A stretch of DNA of 64,000 bases from Mailhella massiliensis (GTDB taxonomy: Bacteria > Desulfobacterota > Desulfovibrionia > Desulfovibrionales > Desulfovibrionaceae): the NCBI RefSeq assembly GCF_900155525.1, contig NZ_LT706951.1, forward strand, positions 534,508 through 598,507, written 5' to 3'. A program made the position numbers and the translations under genes. Below the pieces are notes generated by a model. It worked only from the letters and a program-made list of their open reading frames with translations, was not told the origin of the DNA and did not search any database. Position 1 is the first letter of the stretch. The number at the start of each line of letters is the position of its first letter. Below are positions 25,076 to 34,758 of this stretch, in pieces.

Positions 25076-26110
25076 TCATATGTCGCCCCGATCGCGGGAA
25101 ATATGTTCGCTCTCCACCATGGCCTGCCTTGCCATGGCCACCATGACCGGCCCGGCGATGATGCCTACCGCCCCGAACACCGCAAGACTGCATACGATGG
25201 AAAGCAGCAGCACCACCATGGAAACCTCGATGCCCGTTTTCAGGAAATAGGGCCTCAGGAGGTTGTCCGAGCCCGACACCACGATGCTGCCCCAGGCAAG
25301 GAGCATGAGTCCCGCGCCCAGCGACTGCGTGGCCCAGAGATAAAGGGAAATGGGAAGCCACACGATGGCCGTGCCCGCCAGAGGAATGACCGCCGTGAAT
25401 ACGGCAAGCAGGCCCCAGAATGCCGGATCGGGAACATCGAGAAAACGCAGGCCGATGCCGGTGAGCGTGCCCTGAATGATGGGCACGAACACGATGCTGA
25501 TGAAGACGGAACGGCTGGCGTTGTGCAGCACGGCCACAAAACGTTCCACCATATCCTCATGATGCGGCAGCACCTGAAGCACCGCCCTGCGGATGGAAGG
25601 CGCATACACCACGATGAGGCAGGTGAACACGATGAAAAGGAAAATCGCCCACACCATGCCCATGGTATCTCCGGCGAGGTTCAGGCCGCGGGAAAGAATG
25701 TTCTTGATCACGGCGTTGACCACGGCGTTGAAATCGTTTTCCAGCTTGTCGAGATATTCTGGAGCGTTGGGAACGTTTTCCACGAATATTCTCTGAGCCT
25801 CCACGGCATAATAGGAAATGGCCGGAGGAATGGGGTGCCCCGCCTGCCACCAGGCGCTGAGCCTGCGCGCGCCTTCAAGCGCCTGGGGAATGACCATGAC
25901 GAGCACGATGGTGATGGGCGTTGCCACGCATACCACCATGCCGACGGAAAAGAAGGCTATGGCCGAAGTCTTGGACATTCTCGCACGCAGCCAGCGGTAT
26001 ATGGGAAGCGTGAGCGCGGCGGTGACGGCCGCGATGAAAACGGAGGTAGGATAGGGAGAAAGCAGAAGACACCAGATGATGATAGCGGCTACGGCGAGGC
26101 AACGGGCCAT
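25076..26110 (-). CDS. AI-2E family transporter (PerM-like permease)
   Basis: A 344-residue membrane protein with about seven or eight hydrophobic helices. A soluble region lies around residues 90-145, and the C-terminal half has the family's signature (VPIIQGTLTGIGLRFLDVPDPAFWGLL and GSDNLLRPYFL). The AI-2E family is named for autoinducer-2 export but includes members exporting sodium, alcohols or unknown substrates. It begins with a long N-terminal helix. The ATG at 26110 is preceded by GGAGGATTC. It faces tetR across a 257-base divergent region, so the TetR regulator may control it; this is inferred. Confidence 0.85.
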   Translation of the reverse strand: MARCLAVAAIIIWCLLLSPYPTSVFIAAVTAALTLPIYRWLRARMSKTSAIAFFSVGMVVCVATPITIVLVMVIPQALEGARRLSAWWQAGHPIPPAISYYAVEAQRIFVENVPNAPEYLDKLENDFNAVVNAVIKNILSRGLNLAGDTMGMVWAIFLFIVFTCLIVVYAPSIRRAVLQVLPHHEDMVERFVAVLHNASRSVFISIVFVPIIQGTLTGIGLRFLDVPDPAFWGLLAVFTAVIPLAGTAIVWLPISLYLWATQSLGAGLMLLAWGSIVVSGSDNLLRPYFLKTGIEVSMVVLLLSIVCSLAVFGAVGIIAGPVMVAMARQAMVESEHISRDRGDI

Positions 26111-26367
26111 GAATCCTCCAGAAAAACACGAACAAAGTCCGCTTTATGAGGCAAGAGTAATGAGGAAAGGAAGCGATGTCCAGTTTTCCCCGGAAAAGTT
26201 GATTGAACAAACAAACGACTTGCGTTTAAGTCTGCAATGAGGCAAACCTGAACCTGTGAAAGGAATCATGCCGCGCCGGTTCAGGAACGTCCTGGCCGCG
26301 CCCGGGGAGATTCCCCCTTTTTTCCGCCGCGTTCAGGCGCGGCACACCTCTGGACCAGACAAAGACC

Positions 26368-26976
26368 ATGGACATGAAAAACGTCACCAAAAAGGAAGCC
26401 CTGCTCCAGGCGGCCAAGGAGCTGTTCGGCGAGTACGGTTTTGCGGAAACAACCTTTAAAAAGATTTCCGACCGGGCGGGCGTGGCGCTCGGCCTTTTGA
26501 CCCATCACTACGGCAACAAGGAAAAGCTGTTCTTCGCCGCCGGGATGGACGTTCTGGAACATTTTCTGCGCGTGCTGCGCGCCTCCACGGAAGGCACGGA
26601 AGACGGCAGAAGCGGCGTGCTCTGCTTCTGCCGCGCCTACCTCGAGTTTTCCATCGATCCGCATACCAACTGGCTCGTGCTCGTGCGCTGCTCCCCCTAC
26701 AGCGACATGAAGGCCAGCGAAGACAGGGAAATCATGCTGCGGAAGTTCGCAGAGGTGCATCATCTTCTGGAAGTGCAGCTTCAGCGCGGCGTGGCCGACG
26801 GCACCATCACGCAGCTCAATCCCGCAAGCACGGCGCAGGTCATCGTGGGGCTTATGGTGGGCGCCAACCGCACCCGCGTGCTCACGCCCTACACCTACGG
26901 TTCTTCCCAGAACTTCTATACGGAAACCCTGACCTTTGTCGACCGCGCCATCTCCAGCGGCGCGTCCGGGAACTGA
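26368..26976 (+). CDS. TetR family transcriptional regulator
   Basis: A 202-residue repressor. The N-terminal helix-turn-helix is AAKELFGEYGFAETTFKKISDRAGVALGLLTHHYGNKEKLF (residues 12-52), with the typical YGNKEKLF end; the remainder is the ligand-binding domain. The ligand and operator are unknown. The ATG at 26368 is taken from a pair (26368 and 26374) because both fit; the ribosome site is weak. The uppP start lies one base beyond its stop, so the two are co-transcribed, and PerM is transcribed divergently. Either could be a target. Confidence 0.88.
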   Translation: MDMKNVTKKEALLQAAKELFGEYGFAETTFKKISDRAGVALGLLTHHYGNKEKLFFAAGMDVLEHFLRVLRASTEGTEDGRSGVLCFCRAYLEFSIDPHTNWLVLVRCSPYSDMKASEDREIMLRKFAEVHHLLEVQLQRGVADGTITQLNPASTAQVIVGLMVGANRTRVLTPYTYGSSQNFYTETLTFVDRAISSGASGN

Positions 26977-26977
26977 C

Positions 26978-27784
26978 ATGGAATCCCTCCTCACTGCAAG
27001 CCTGCTCGGCCTGGTGGAAGGACTCACGGAATTTCTTCCCATCTCCTCTTCCGGCCACCTCATCATCGCATCCGACCTTCTGGGCTTTTCCGGCCCCAGG
27101 GCGGCCACCTTCGGCGTGGTCATACAGGTGGGGGCCATTCTGGCCGTGCTCGCGCTGTACTGGCGGCGTTTCCTTTCTCTGCTGCATCCCGACAGAAGCC
27201 ATGCCTTTTCCGGGCTGCGCGGCATCCTGCTGCTTGTGCTCACCACGCTTCCCGCCGCTTCGCTGGGGCTTCTTCTGCACGGCTTCATCAAAACGCTGTT
27301 CACCCCGCTCACGGTGGCGGCCGCGCTGGTATGCGGCGCGCTGCTCATGCTGCTTGTGGAAAAGCTGGTGGCTCCCCGTCAGCATTCCATGCCCGTGCAG
27401 AACATCGACGAACTTACGCCCCTGCACGCCCTCGGCATAGGTTTCTTCCAGTGCATGGCGCTGTGGCCCGGCTTTTCCCGTTCCGCATCCACCATCATGG
27501 GCGGCATGATACTCGGCGTGCGCCGCGAGATCGCCGCGGAATACTCCTTCCTCGCCGCCGTTCCCATCATCACCGGCGCCGCAGCCTACGATCTGTGGAA
27601 ATCTCTCTCCCTGTTCAGCGCGGCGGATATCCCCTTCTTCCTCACCGGTTCGATATGCGCCTTCGTCTCCGCCGTTGTCGCCATCCGGGGATTTATCGCC
27701 ATACTCGGCCGCAACACTCTGAAACCCTTTGCCATTTATCGCATACTGCTCGCCGTTCCCGTGTACTGGTTCATGGCTTCCTGA
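26978..27784 (+). CDS. uppP: Undecaprenyl-diphosphatase
   Basis: A 268-residue membrane enzyme (BacA/UppP). It recycles the undecaprenyl carrier by removing a phosphate, for peptidoglycan and other envelope polymers. The two catalytic motifs are present: EGLTEFLPISSSGHL (residues about 12-26) and the GFSRSAST loop (about 165-172). Most of the rest is hydrophobic. Its overexpression gives bacitracin tolerance in other species. The ATG follows the tetR stop by one base (TGACATG). The first tRNA-Met gene follows under its own promoter. Confidence 0.95.
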   Translation: MESLLTASLLGLVEGLTEFLPISSSGHLIIASDLLGFSGPRAATFGVVIQVGAILAVLALYWRRFLSLLHPDRSHAFSGLRGILLLVLTTLPAASLGLLLHGFIKTLFTPLTVAAALVCGALLMLLVEKLVAPRQHSMPVQNIDELTPLHALGIGFFQCMALWPGFSRSASTIMGGMILGVRREIAAEYSFLAAVPIITGAAAYDLWKSLSLFSAADIPFFLTGSICAFVSAVVAIRGFIAILGRNTLKPFAIYRILLAVPVYWFMAS

Positions 27785-27812
27785 AAAATTTAAAAAAAAC
27801 CGAAAAAAACAC

Positions 27813-27839
27813 TTGCCAAGGCATCTCATTTTCTATAAT
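27813..27839 (+). promoter_or_regulatory. Promoter of the first tRNA-Met
   Basis: TTGCCA, 15 bases, TATAAT, 32 bases before the tRNA. The short spacer may mean that the -10 is used two bases further downstream. Confidence 0.6.
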
Positions 27840-27871
27840 AACACTCCTGCGCCGGATGTTTCCGGTTTCAC

Positions 27872-27948
27872 GGCAAGGTAGCTCAGTTGGTTAGAGCATA
27901 CGGTTCATACCCGTAGTGTCGAGAGTTCAAATCTCCCCCTTGCTACCA
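27872..27948 (+). tRNA. tRNA-Met (CAT), copy 1
   Basis: 77 bases with encoded CCA; anticodon CAT in loop TTCATAC. The acceptor stem is GGCAAGG/CCTTGCT, ending in a G-U pair, and the D-loop is of the TTGGTTAGAG type. It is most likely the elongator methionine tRNA; an Ile tRNA with modified CAT anticodon cannot be excluded by sequence alone. It is identical to the copy at 29139-29215. Confidence 0.93.
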
Positions 27949-27956
27949 GTACATAT

Positions 27957-27989
27957 AAAAAGTCCAGGATTTTTCTTGGACTTTTTTTT
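27957..27989 (+). terminator. Terminator after the first tRNA-Met
   Basis: AAAAAGTCCA, loop of about ten, TGGACTTTTTTTT. Confidence 0.8.
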
Positions 27990-28052
27990 ATGCCTTCCCG
28001 CGCGGGAGCCACCCCGCGCCCTACATATCCTTCTCTCTCTGGAGTTCCCCCT

Positions 28053-29108
28053 ATGGCTTCCCCTTCCCGTCCCCAGCGCATCCAGGTGTTCGGCCATAAA
28101 AACCCCGATACCGATTCCGTCATCGCCGCCATCGCTCTGGCAGAGCTTCAGAATCAGCGCGGTATGCCCTCCAGCCCCAAGGTACAGGGCAGCACGAGTC
28201 CCGAAACCAACTTCGTGATGCAGCGCTTCAACATCAAGCCTCCGCGCATTCTGGAAAGCGCGGCGGGCCAGCAGGTCAGCCTCGTGGACTTTTCCGACAT
28301 TGCGCAGGCGCCCTTCGGCTTTGAAAGCAGCACCATCGTCTCCGTGGTGGACCATCACAAGCTCGGCGACGTGACCACCGCCTCTCCTCTGGAAATGTGG
28401 GTCTGGCCCGTGGGCTGCAGCAACACCATTCTGAAGGCCATGTACGACTTCTACGGCGGCTATGTGCCCACCTATCTCGCGGGCGGTATGCTCTGCGCCA
28501 TTCTTTCCGACACGGTGCTGTTCCGTTCCCCCACCACCACCGATGCCGACCGCCGCGCCGCCGAGGAGCTTGCCGAAATCGCCGGCGTTACCGACATCAT
28601 GGAACTCGGCATGGAAATGTTCCGCGCCAAGTCCGACCTGCACGATTCCGCGGACAACCTCTTCCAGCGCGACTACAAGGAATTTGAAATCAACGGCCGC
28701 AAGGTGGGCGTGGGACAGCTCGAGCTCATGGACGCCCACATGATCGACCCCATCAAGGCCGACCTGTTCAAGGCCGCCCGCAAGCTGCTGGAAGACCACG
28801 AATGCCACACCGTTCTTTTCCTCGCCACGGACATCATGAAGGAAGGCTCGCAGATGCTGGCAGTTTCCCGCGATCTTTCCGTGACGGAAAAGGCCTTCAG
28901 CGTCACGCTCACGCCGTACAACATGCCCAAGGTCCGCAACGTGGCCCCGGCCTATGCGCGCGATGGCGAGCCGGAATATCACGAACACAAGAGCGCCGCA
29001 GGCGCCCCCTGGGCCGACGAACTTGCGGAACAGTGGATGCCCGGCATGATGAGCCGTAAAAAACAGGTTATGCCTTTTCTCATGGAGGCCTTCAATTCGC
29101 TTGACTAA
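28053..29108 (+). CDS. ppaC: Manganese-dependent inorganic pyrophosphatase (family II)
   Basis: A 351-residue DHH-family pyrophosphatase that hydrolyses diphosphate to phosphate, driving biosynthesis and (in sulphate reducers) adenylylsulphate formation. Motifs: GHKNPDTDS (metal binding), the VVDHHKLGD DHH motif and SDTVLFRSPTTT, with the DHHA2 C-terminal domain (KKQVMP region) after it. There is no CBS regulatory insert. The ATG at 28053 is preceded by CTGGAG at proper distance. It sits between two identical tRNA-Met genes. In Desulfovibrio this soluble enzyme recycles the pyrophosphate made by sulphate activation. Confidence 0.95.
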   Translation: MASPSRPQRIQVFGHKNPDTDSVIAAIALAELQNQRGMPSSPKVQGSTSPETNFVMQRFNIKPPRILESAAGQQVSLVDFSDIAQAPFGFESSTIVSVVDHHKLGDVTTASPLEMWVWPVGCSNTILKAMYDFYGGYVPTYLAGGMLCAILSDTVLFRSPTTTDADRRAAEELAEIAGVTDIMELGMEMFRAKSDLHDSADNLFQRDYKEFEINGRKVGVGQLELMDAHMIDPIKADLFKAARKLLEDHECHTVLFLATDIMKEGSQMLAVSRDLSVTEKAFSVTLTPYNMPKVRNVAPAYARDGEPEYHEHKSAAGAPWADELAEQWMPGMMSRKKQVMPFLMEAFNSLD

Positions 29109-29129
29109 TATGGGCGAATCGAGTAGGGT
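29101..29129 (+). promoter_or_regulatory. Promoter of the second tRNA-Met, overlapping the end of ppaC
   Basis: TTGACT, 17 bases, TAGGGT. The -35 overlaps the last codons of ppaC. The predicted start lies only a few bases before the tRNA. Confidence 0.5.
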
Positions 29130-29138
29130 TCTCCCCAT

Positions 29139-29215
29139 GGCAAGGTAGCTCAGTTGGTTAGAGCATACGGTTCATACCCGTAGTGTCGAGAGTTCAAATC
29201 TCCCCCTTGCTACCA
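29139..29215 (+). tRNA. tRNA-Met (CAT), copy 2
   Basis: 77 bases, identical to the copy at 27872-27948: anticodon CAT, G-U at the end of the acceptor stem, encoded CCA. It starts 30 bases after the ppaC stop. Confidence 0.93.
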
Positions 29216-29223
29216 TGACTGTC

Positions 29224-29255
29224 ACCCCGGAAGCTTGCTTCCGGGGTTTTCTTTT
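29224..29255 (+). terminator. Terminator after the second tRNA-Met
   Basis: ACCCCGGAAGC, TT, GCTTCCGGGGT then TTTCTTTT: an eleven-base-pair perfect stem. Confidence 0.88.
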
Positions 29256-29890
29256 ATCCGCACGTCTTCTTTCTTTTCCGCCCGCCGCATCTCCGCAGTC
29301 CTCCCCTCCGCCCGTCCTGCCTGCGCTCCGCATTTTTCTGAAAATTTTTCCTTTCTGCGCCGCAGCAAAGGTTTTCCGTCTCCTTTAAAGCAAAACCGTC
29401 TCTGCCGCGTCCTCGTCCGCTGCCGCAATGCGCCTTCTTCCGCTTCCGCCCCTGTTGAAAAAACATCGTTTCTCCCCCTCTTGTGAAGGAAAGGACCATG
29501 AACAAGAGCGGAAAAACTCTTCATGGTAAAGAACCGCGTTCCGGGAAGCTCTGAAAAAGCCTCCCTTTCCAGAGAAAGAACCCATCCGTAGACAAAACAG
29601 CACAGGAATTTTTGCACAAGTCAAAAGCATTCTTTCCTTCCCGCTCCTTCATCTTTTACTTCTCAAGGCGGGTTGCGCCGTCTTTCCGGCGTTTTTCCCG
29701 CCGCAACAGAGGCCATCCTCCAACCGGCACGCGAAACAAGAATGTTTCTTCCATGCATACGGCCCTTTTCTCCGGTTCCCCCGCCCTTCCCGGCCCGCCA
29801 ACAAAAGAACATTTCTACAATTTTTTCTTCCATTGCAAATGGACATAGGAAATAAAATGAGTTACAGATGAAGGAAAGCATACATGCGCC
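29256..29890. other. Intergenic region before the formate dehydrogenase operon
   Basis: About 630 bases with no credible gene. Pyrimidine-rich in many places. The last 150 bases become AT-rich and lead into the formate dehydrogenase promoter. No recognisable regulator site. Confidence 0.5.
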
Positions 29891-29918
29891 TTGCGGCCAG
29901 GCGGGGAACATGTATATA
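29891..29918 (+). promoter_or_regulatory. Candidate promoter of the formate dehydrogenase operon
   Basis: TTGCGG, 16 bases, TATATA, followed by an AT-rich 50-base leader and the ribosome site AAGGAG at about 29960. Confidence 0.4.
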
Positions 29919-29971
29919 ACCATTCAAAATTATTCCCTTATTCACCCCGTATATTTTAAGGAGCAATACTC

Positions 29972-32900
29972 ATGGCGTGTACACGTAGAGGATTCCTTAA
30001 AATGGTCGGCGCAGGGGCCATGTGTCTCACGCTGGCTAATTTTGGATTCGACCTGAAGGAGGCGAAGGCCTACGCCACGTCTCTGAAGATTGAAGGCGCG
30101 AAGGAAGTGACTACGGTGTGTCCCTTCTGCGCCGTATGCTGTCAGGTCATCGCCTATGTGAAGGACGGCAAGCTCGTCTCCACGGAAGGCGATCCCGATT
30201 TCCCCGTCAACGAAGGCAGCCTCTGCGCCAAGGGCGCGGCTCTCTTCACCATGTACACCGGCGAGCACAGGCTCACCAAGCCCATGTACCGCGCCCCCTA
30301 CAGCAACAAGTGGGAGGAAAAGGACTGGGACTGGACGCTTGAACAGATCGCCCGCCGCGTGAAGGCCGCCCGCGACAACGACTTCATTCAGAAGAACGCC
30401 AAGGGGCAGACGGTCAACCGGCTGGAGTCCATTTTCTGCATGGGCACCTCCCATGCCTCCAACGAAGAGTGCGCCGTCATTCATCAGGCGATGCGCAGCC
30501 TGGGGGTCGTGCATATCGACCACCAGGCGCGTGTCTGACACAGCCCGACTGTACCGGCTCTGGCAGAGTCGTTCGGACGTGGGGCTATGACGAATCATTG
30601 GATCGACATCAAGAATGCCGATGCCATTTTGATTATGGGCAGCAATGCTGCAGAACATCATCCCGTATCCTTCAAGTGGATCATGCGGGCCAAGGACGCC
30701 GGGGCGGCGCTCATGCACGTCGACCCGAAGTTCTCGCGCACGTCGGCACGGTGCGATTTCCATGTGCCGATCCGCTCGGGTACGGACATCGCCTTCCTGG
30801 GAGGCATGATCAACTACATCATCGAATCGGGGAGCTGGTTCAAGGACTATGTGGTGAACTACACCAACGCCACCTACGTTCTGGCCGATTCCTACGACTT
30901 CCAGGATGGTCTTTTCAGCGGATACGACAAGGAAAAGCGCGTTTACGACCGCTCTTCCTGGACGTTCAAGCGCGATGAATCGGGGGCTCCCGTGCGCGAC
31001 TTCACGCTTAAAGACGAGAGGTGCGTCTTCAACGTGATGGCCAGGCACTATTCCCGCTACACGCTGGAGAACGTGTCGAAGATCACGGGCGTATCCGAGG
31101 AAAACCTCATGAAGGTCTACAAGACCTTCTGCGCCACCGGCAAACCGGACAAGGCCGGCACCATACTGTATGCCATCGGCTGGACGCAGCACACGGTGGG
31201 CGTGCAGAACATCCGCGCCTCGGCCATCATCCAGCTTCTGCTGGGCAACATCGGCGTGGCGGGCGGCGGCATCAACGCTCTGCGCGGGGAACCCAACGTG
31301 CAGGGGTCTACCGACCATGCCCTGCTCTACCACAACCTTCCCGGCTACCACAACGTGCCTCTGGCACAGTGGCAGACGCTGGAGGAATACAACAAGGCGA
31401 ACACTCCCGTCACTCATTTCAAGGACAGCGCGAACTGGTGGAGCAACCGGCCCAAGTATGTGGCCAGCCTGCTCAAGGGCTGGTTCGGCGACGCGGCCAC
31501 GGCGGAAAACGACTTCTGCTACGGCTGGCTGCCCAAGTGCGAGGACGGCGAGGATTATTCCTACATGTACGCCATGGACAGGATGCTGAACGACAAAATG
31601 CGCGGTGGCTTCGTGTTCGGCGTGAACCCCATGAACAGCTTCCCCAACACCAATAAGATGCGCGCCGCTCTGGACCATCTCGACTGGCTGGTGGTGGGCG
31701 AACTGCACAACTCCGAAACTTCGGACAACTGGCGCCGCCCGGGCGTGGACCCCGCCACCAAGAAGACGGAAGTCTTCCTGCTGCCCTCCGCGCACCGTGT
31801 GGAAAAGGAAGGCACCATCAGCAACAGCGGCCGCTGGCTCCAGTGGTTCGACAAGGCTGTGGAGCCTGCGGGAGAAGCCCGCTGCTTCGGCGACATCTAT
31901 GTACCTCTCATCAACACCATCCGTGAGATGTACAGGAAGGAAGGCGGCGTCTTCCCCGACCCGGTTCTGAAGCTGAACTGGGCGGAGAAGTTCGACGCAT
32001 CCGACTGGGCGAAGCGCATCAACGGCTTCTTCTGGAAGGATACCACCATCAACGGCAAAACCTACAAGCGCGGGCAGATTGTGCCGGCCTTCGGCAATCT
32101 TCAGGCCGACGGCACCACCTCCTCGCTCAACTGGCTGTACACCGGCAGCTGGACGGAAGAGGACGGCAACAAGTCCAAGCGGCGCGACCCCTCACAGACG
32201 GAAATGCAGGCAAGGATCGGCATCTACCCCAACTGGTCTTGGTGCTGGCCCATCAACCGCCGCATCCTGTACAACCGTGCGTCCGTCGACCTTGAGGGCA
32301 AGCCGTGGAATCCCGACAAGGCGGTCATCGAATGGAAGGACGGCGCCTGGGTGGGCGACGTGCCCGACGGGCCCTGGCCTCCCATGGCGGACAAGGAAAA
32401 CGGGCGTCAGCCCTTCATCATGAACACCGACGGCGCGGCGCAGATCTTCGGGCCCGGGCGGCTTGACGGCCCCTTCCCCGAACATTACGAACCTGCCGAA
32501 TCGCCGGTGAAGGAGCATCCGTTCTCCAGTCAGCTGACGTCTCCCTGCTTCAAGTTCCACGAAAGCGAGTTCGACAAGTTCGCCGCTCCGGCCGACCCGC
32601 GCTACCCCATCGTGCTGACGACCTACAGCATGACGGAGCACTGGTGCGGCGGCGGTGAAACCCGCAACGTCCCCAACCTGCTGGAAGCCGAACCTCAGCT
32701 TTATGTGGAAATGAGCCACGAGCTGGCCAGGGAAAAGGGCATCAAGAACGGTGACGGCGTCATCATCGAAAGCGCCCGCGGCAGCGTGGAGGCCATAGCC
32801 ATGGTCACCATACGCCTCAGGCCCTTCACCATCATGGGCAAAACGGTGCACCTTATCGGTATGCCCTTCGCCTATGGATGGACGACTCCCGGCTGCGGCG

Positions 32901-33013
32901 ATTCCACCAATCGCCTCACCGTGACGGCCTATGACCCCAATACCACCATTCCTGAAACAAAAGCCTGCTGCGTGAACATCCGCAAAGCCGGCAAGCTGAC
33001 CGAAATAGCCTGA
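29972..33013 (+). CDS. fdnG: Formate dehydrogenase alpha subunit, selenocysteine- and Mo/W-containing, periplasmic
   Basis: One protein of 1013 residues with selenocysteine at residue 189: the TGA at 30536-30538 is read through. The two flanking reading frames are in phase, and the join reads HQARV-U-HSPTVPALAESFGRGA, exactly the formate dehydrogenase active-site signature. A twin-arginine signal (TRRGFLK) starts the chain, and the [4Fe-4S] cluster is bound by CPFCAVCC with a fourth Cys near residue 85. The rest is the bis-pterin cofactor-binding fold (LNKFFxxA-type helices are not needed to assign it). It oxidises formate or reduces CO2 in the periplasm. It pairs with the beta subunit downstream. 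The ATG at 29972 follows AAGGAG. Confidence 0.96.
30536..30575 (+). promoter_or_regulatory. UGA selenocysteine codon and bacterial SECIS element
   Basis: The in-frame TGA is followed eight bases later by a hairpin: CGACT with AGTCG as outer stem and ACC...GGC closing a GGCTCT-type apical loop. Size and position match bacterial SECIS elements bound by SelB, as in E. coli fdhF. Confidence 0.88.
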
Positions 33014-33058
33014 TGAGGCGGGGGCGCGCCGAAGGGCGCGCCCCTCAAGGAGTACGCG

Positions 33059-33718
33059 ATGCCCAAGACATTTCTCATAGATACCACCCGCTGCACGGCA
33101 TGCCGCGGCTGTCAGATAGCGTGCAAGGAATGGCACAACCTGCCGGCCAACGTCACGAAGCAGCGCGGTTCTCATCAGAATCCCCCGGATCTGAACCCCA
33201 ACAATCTCAAAATCGTCCGCTTCCATGAGCACCTGGACGACAAGGGCAACGTGGTGTGGAACTTCTTCCCCGACCAGTGCCGCCACTGCCTTACCCCCAT
33301 CTGTGTGGACATGGCCAATCTCGCCGTTCCGGGCTCCATGATTCAGGACAAGGCCACCGGCGCCGTGCTGGTCACGGAACGCTGCAAGGAACTTTCTGCG
33401 GTCGACATCGCCACCATCATCAAGGCCTGCCCCTACAATATTCCGCGCTACAACGAACAGACCAAAATGCTGACCAAGTGCGACATGTGCATCGACCGCG
33501 TTTCCGCCGGCCTGAAACCCATGTGCGTGAAAACCTGCCCCACGGGAGCCATGGTCTTCGGAGAGCGCGCCGAAGTGCTGGAAGAGGCGAAGGCGCGTCT
33601 GGCCAAAGTGAAGGAGCGCTTCCCCAAGGCCCGCCTTGTGGATACCGAAGAAGTCAGCGTCATCTACCTTCTGGCTGAGGAACCCGAATTCTATCACGAA
33701 TTCGCAAGCTTCGGCTAA
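33059..33718 (+). CDS. fdnH: Formate dehydrogenase beta subunit, four [4Fe-4S] clusters
   Basis: A 219-residue ferredoxin-like electron-transfer subunit. Four groups of cluster-binding Cys are visible: CTACRGCQIAC near residue 12, CRHCLTPIC about 75, ACPYNIP, and CDMCIDRV with MCVKTCPTGAM near 140-165. It has no signal peptide or membrane helix, so it would be exported together with the twin-arginine-signal alpha subunit. It passes electrons from alpha to a cytochrome. Forty-five bases separate it from fdnG. The ATG follows AAGGAGTACGCG. No integral-membrane gamma subunit is present, so this is a soluble periplasmic enzyme. Confidence 0.95.
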   Translation: MPKTFLIDTTRCTACRGCQIACKEWHNLPANVTKQRGSHQNPPDLNPNNLKIVRFHEHLDDKGNVVWNFFPDQCRHCLTPICVDMANLAVPGSMIQDKATGAVLVTERCKELSAVDIATIIKACPYNIPRYNEQTKMLTKCDMCIDRVSAGLKPMCVKTCPTGAMVFGERAEVLEEAKARLAKVKERFPKARLVDTEEVSVIYLLAEEPEFYHEFASFG

Positions 33719-33792
33719 AAACCGGGCAACAGAGCCCTTCCGTTCCGCCTTTTTTCCGCGGCACTGCCGCTTCCAGCCTTTCAGGAGTCATC

Positions 33793-34716
33793 ATGGCCAC
33801 TTCCCGTCAGACAGTATCCGAAACCCTTGCCGCCATCGCCGCACAAAGGCCCGTGCTTCAACCTGTGCTCACCGCGTTCACGCCTCTTCTCGAAGCGCGC
33901 GCGGCTCTGCCGGAAACACTGGCCCCCATGCTGGAGGAAAGCGGCTTTTCCCTGCCTTCGTGGCGGCCGGAAAGAGCGCAGCAGGGGGTGCCGCTCCTCG
34001 CCGGAGCGCCGCTGGACGGGCTTTTTCCCCTTCTGCAGGAATCGGCCCGGGCGCTGCTGCCCCTTCTGAGCTCTCTGCCGGGCATGGAAGCACACCGCGC
34101 CCCGCTGGAGGAATTCTTCCTCAGGGAAAAAGAGGCCATGAAGGCCGCCCAGGCGCTGCTTGACGGCAACGAAACCGGCATTGCCCGCCTTGCGGAAAGC
34201 GCAGCCCTTCCCGCGCCGGTGCTGGTATTCGCGCTGGAAACGTGCCTCGGCCCCGTGATCCGCGTGGTGGCGGCGAAGTACGCCGCCCCCTGGGATGAAC
34301 GCCCCGCCTCCTGGATGCAGGGCTTCTGCCCCGTATGCGGCTCTTTTCCCTCCATCTCCTACCTGGAAAACCGCGTTTTCGATGAAAAGAACGCGTACCT
34401 TGCCGGGGGCGGCGGGAAAAAGCACCTGCACTGTTCTCTGTGCGGAACGGACTGGCACTTCCGGCGCGGAGCCTGCCCCTCCTGCGGACAGGAAGGCTCC
34501 GGGGTCATGGAACTTCTTCGGGAAAGCGGCGGCAACCATGGGGAGCGCGTCGACTGGTGCACGAAATGCAAAAGCTACTGTCCTTCCGTGGATCTCAGGG
34601 AACGGGAAGCCGCTCCCGATATGGACGCCATGGCTCTGGGCATGATGCATCTCGACATCGTCGCTTCCCAGAAAGGCCTGCAGCCGCTCAAACCCTCCTT
34701 CTGGAACCAATTCTAG
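33793..34716 (+). CDS. fdhE: Formate dehydrogenase accessory protein FdhE
   Basis: A 307-residue cytoplasmic protein needed for maturation of formate dehydrogenase in other bacteria, where it binds the alpha subunit before export. The N-terminal half is helical. The C-terminal half has the family's zinc/rubredoxin-like Cys pairs: CPVCGSFP, LHCSLCGTDWHF, CPSCGQEG and a final CTKCKSYC. Length and motif order match the family. It starts 74 bases after fdnH and is probably in the same transcript. The ATG at 33793 follows CAGGAG. Confidence 0.93.
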   Translation: MATSRQTVSETLAAIAAQRPVLQPVLTAFTPLLEARAALPETLAPMLEESGFSLPSWRPERAQQGVPLLAGAPLDGLFPLLQESARALLPLLSSLPGMEAHRAPLEEFFLREKEAMKAAQALLDGNETGIARLAESAALPAPVLVFALETCLGPVIRVVAAKYAAPWDERPASWMQGFCPVCGSFPSISYLENRVFDEKNAYLAGGGGKKHLHCSLCGTDWHFRRGACPSCGQEGSGVMELLRESGGNHGERVDWCTKCKSYCPSVDLREREAAPDMDAMALGMMHLDIVASQKGLQPLKPSFWNQF

Positions 34717-34758
34717 CCACCTCTCCGGGCATTGTCCCGACTGACTGGGAGACTGCGC

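Noticed and set aside
30536-30590. Frameshift or premature stop in the formate dehydrogenase gene
   Set aside because: The frame is continuous through the TGA, the flanking residues are the Sec active site and a SECIS hairpin follows.
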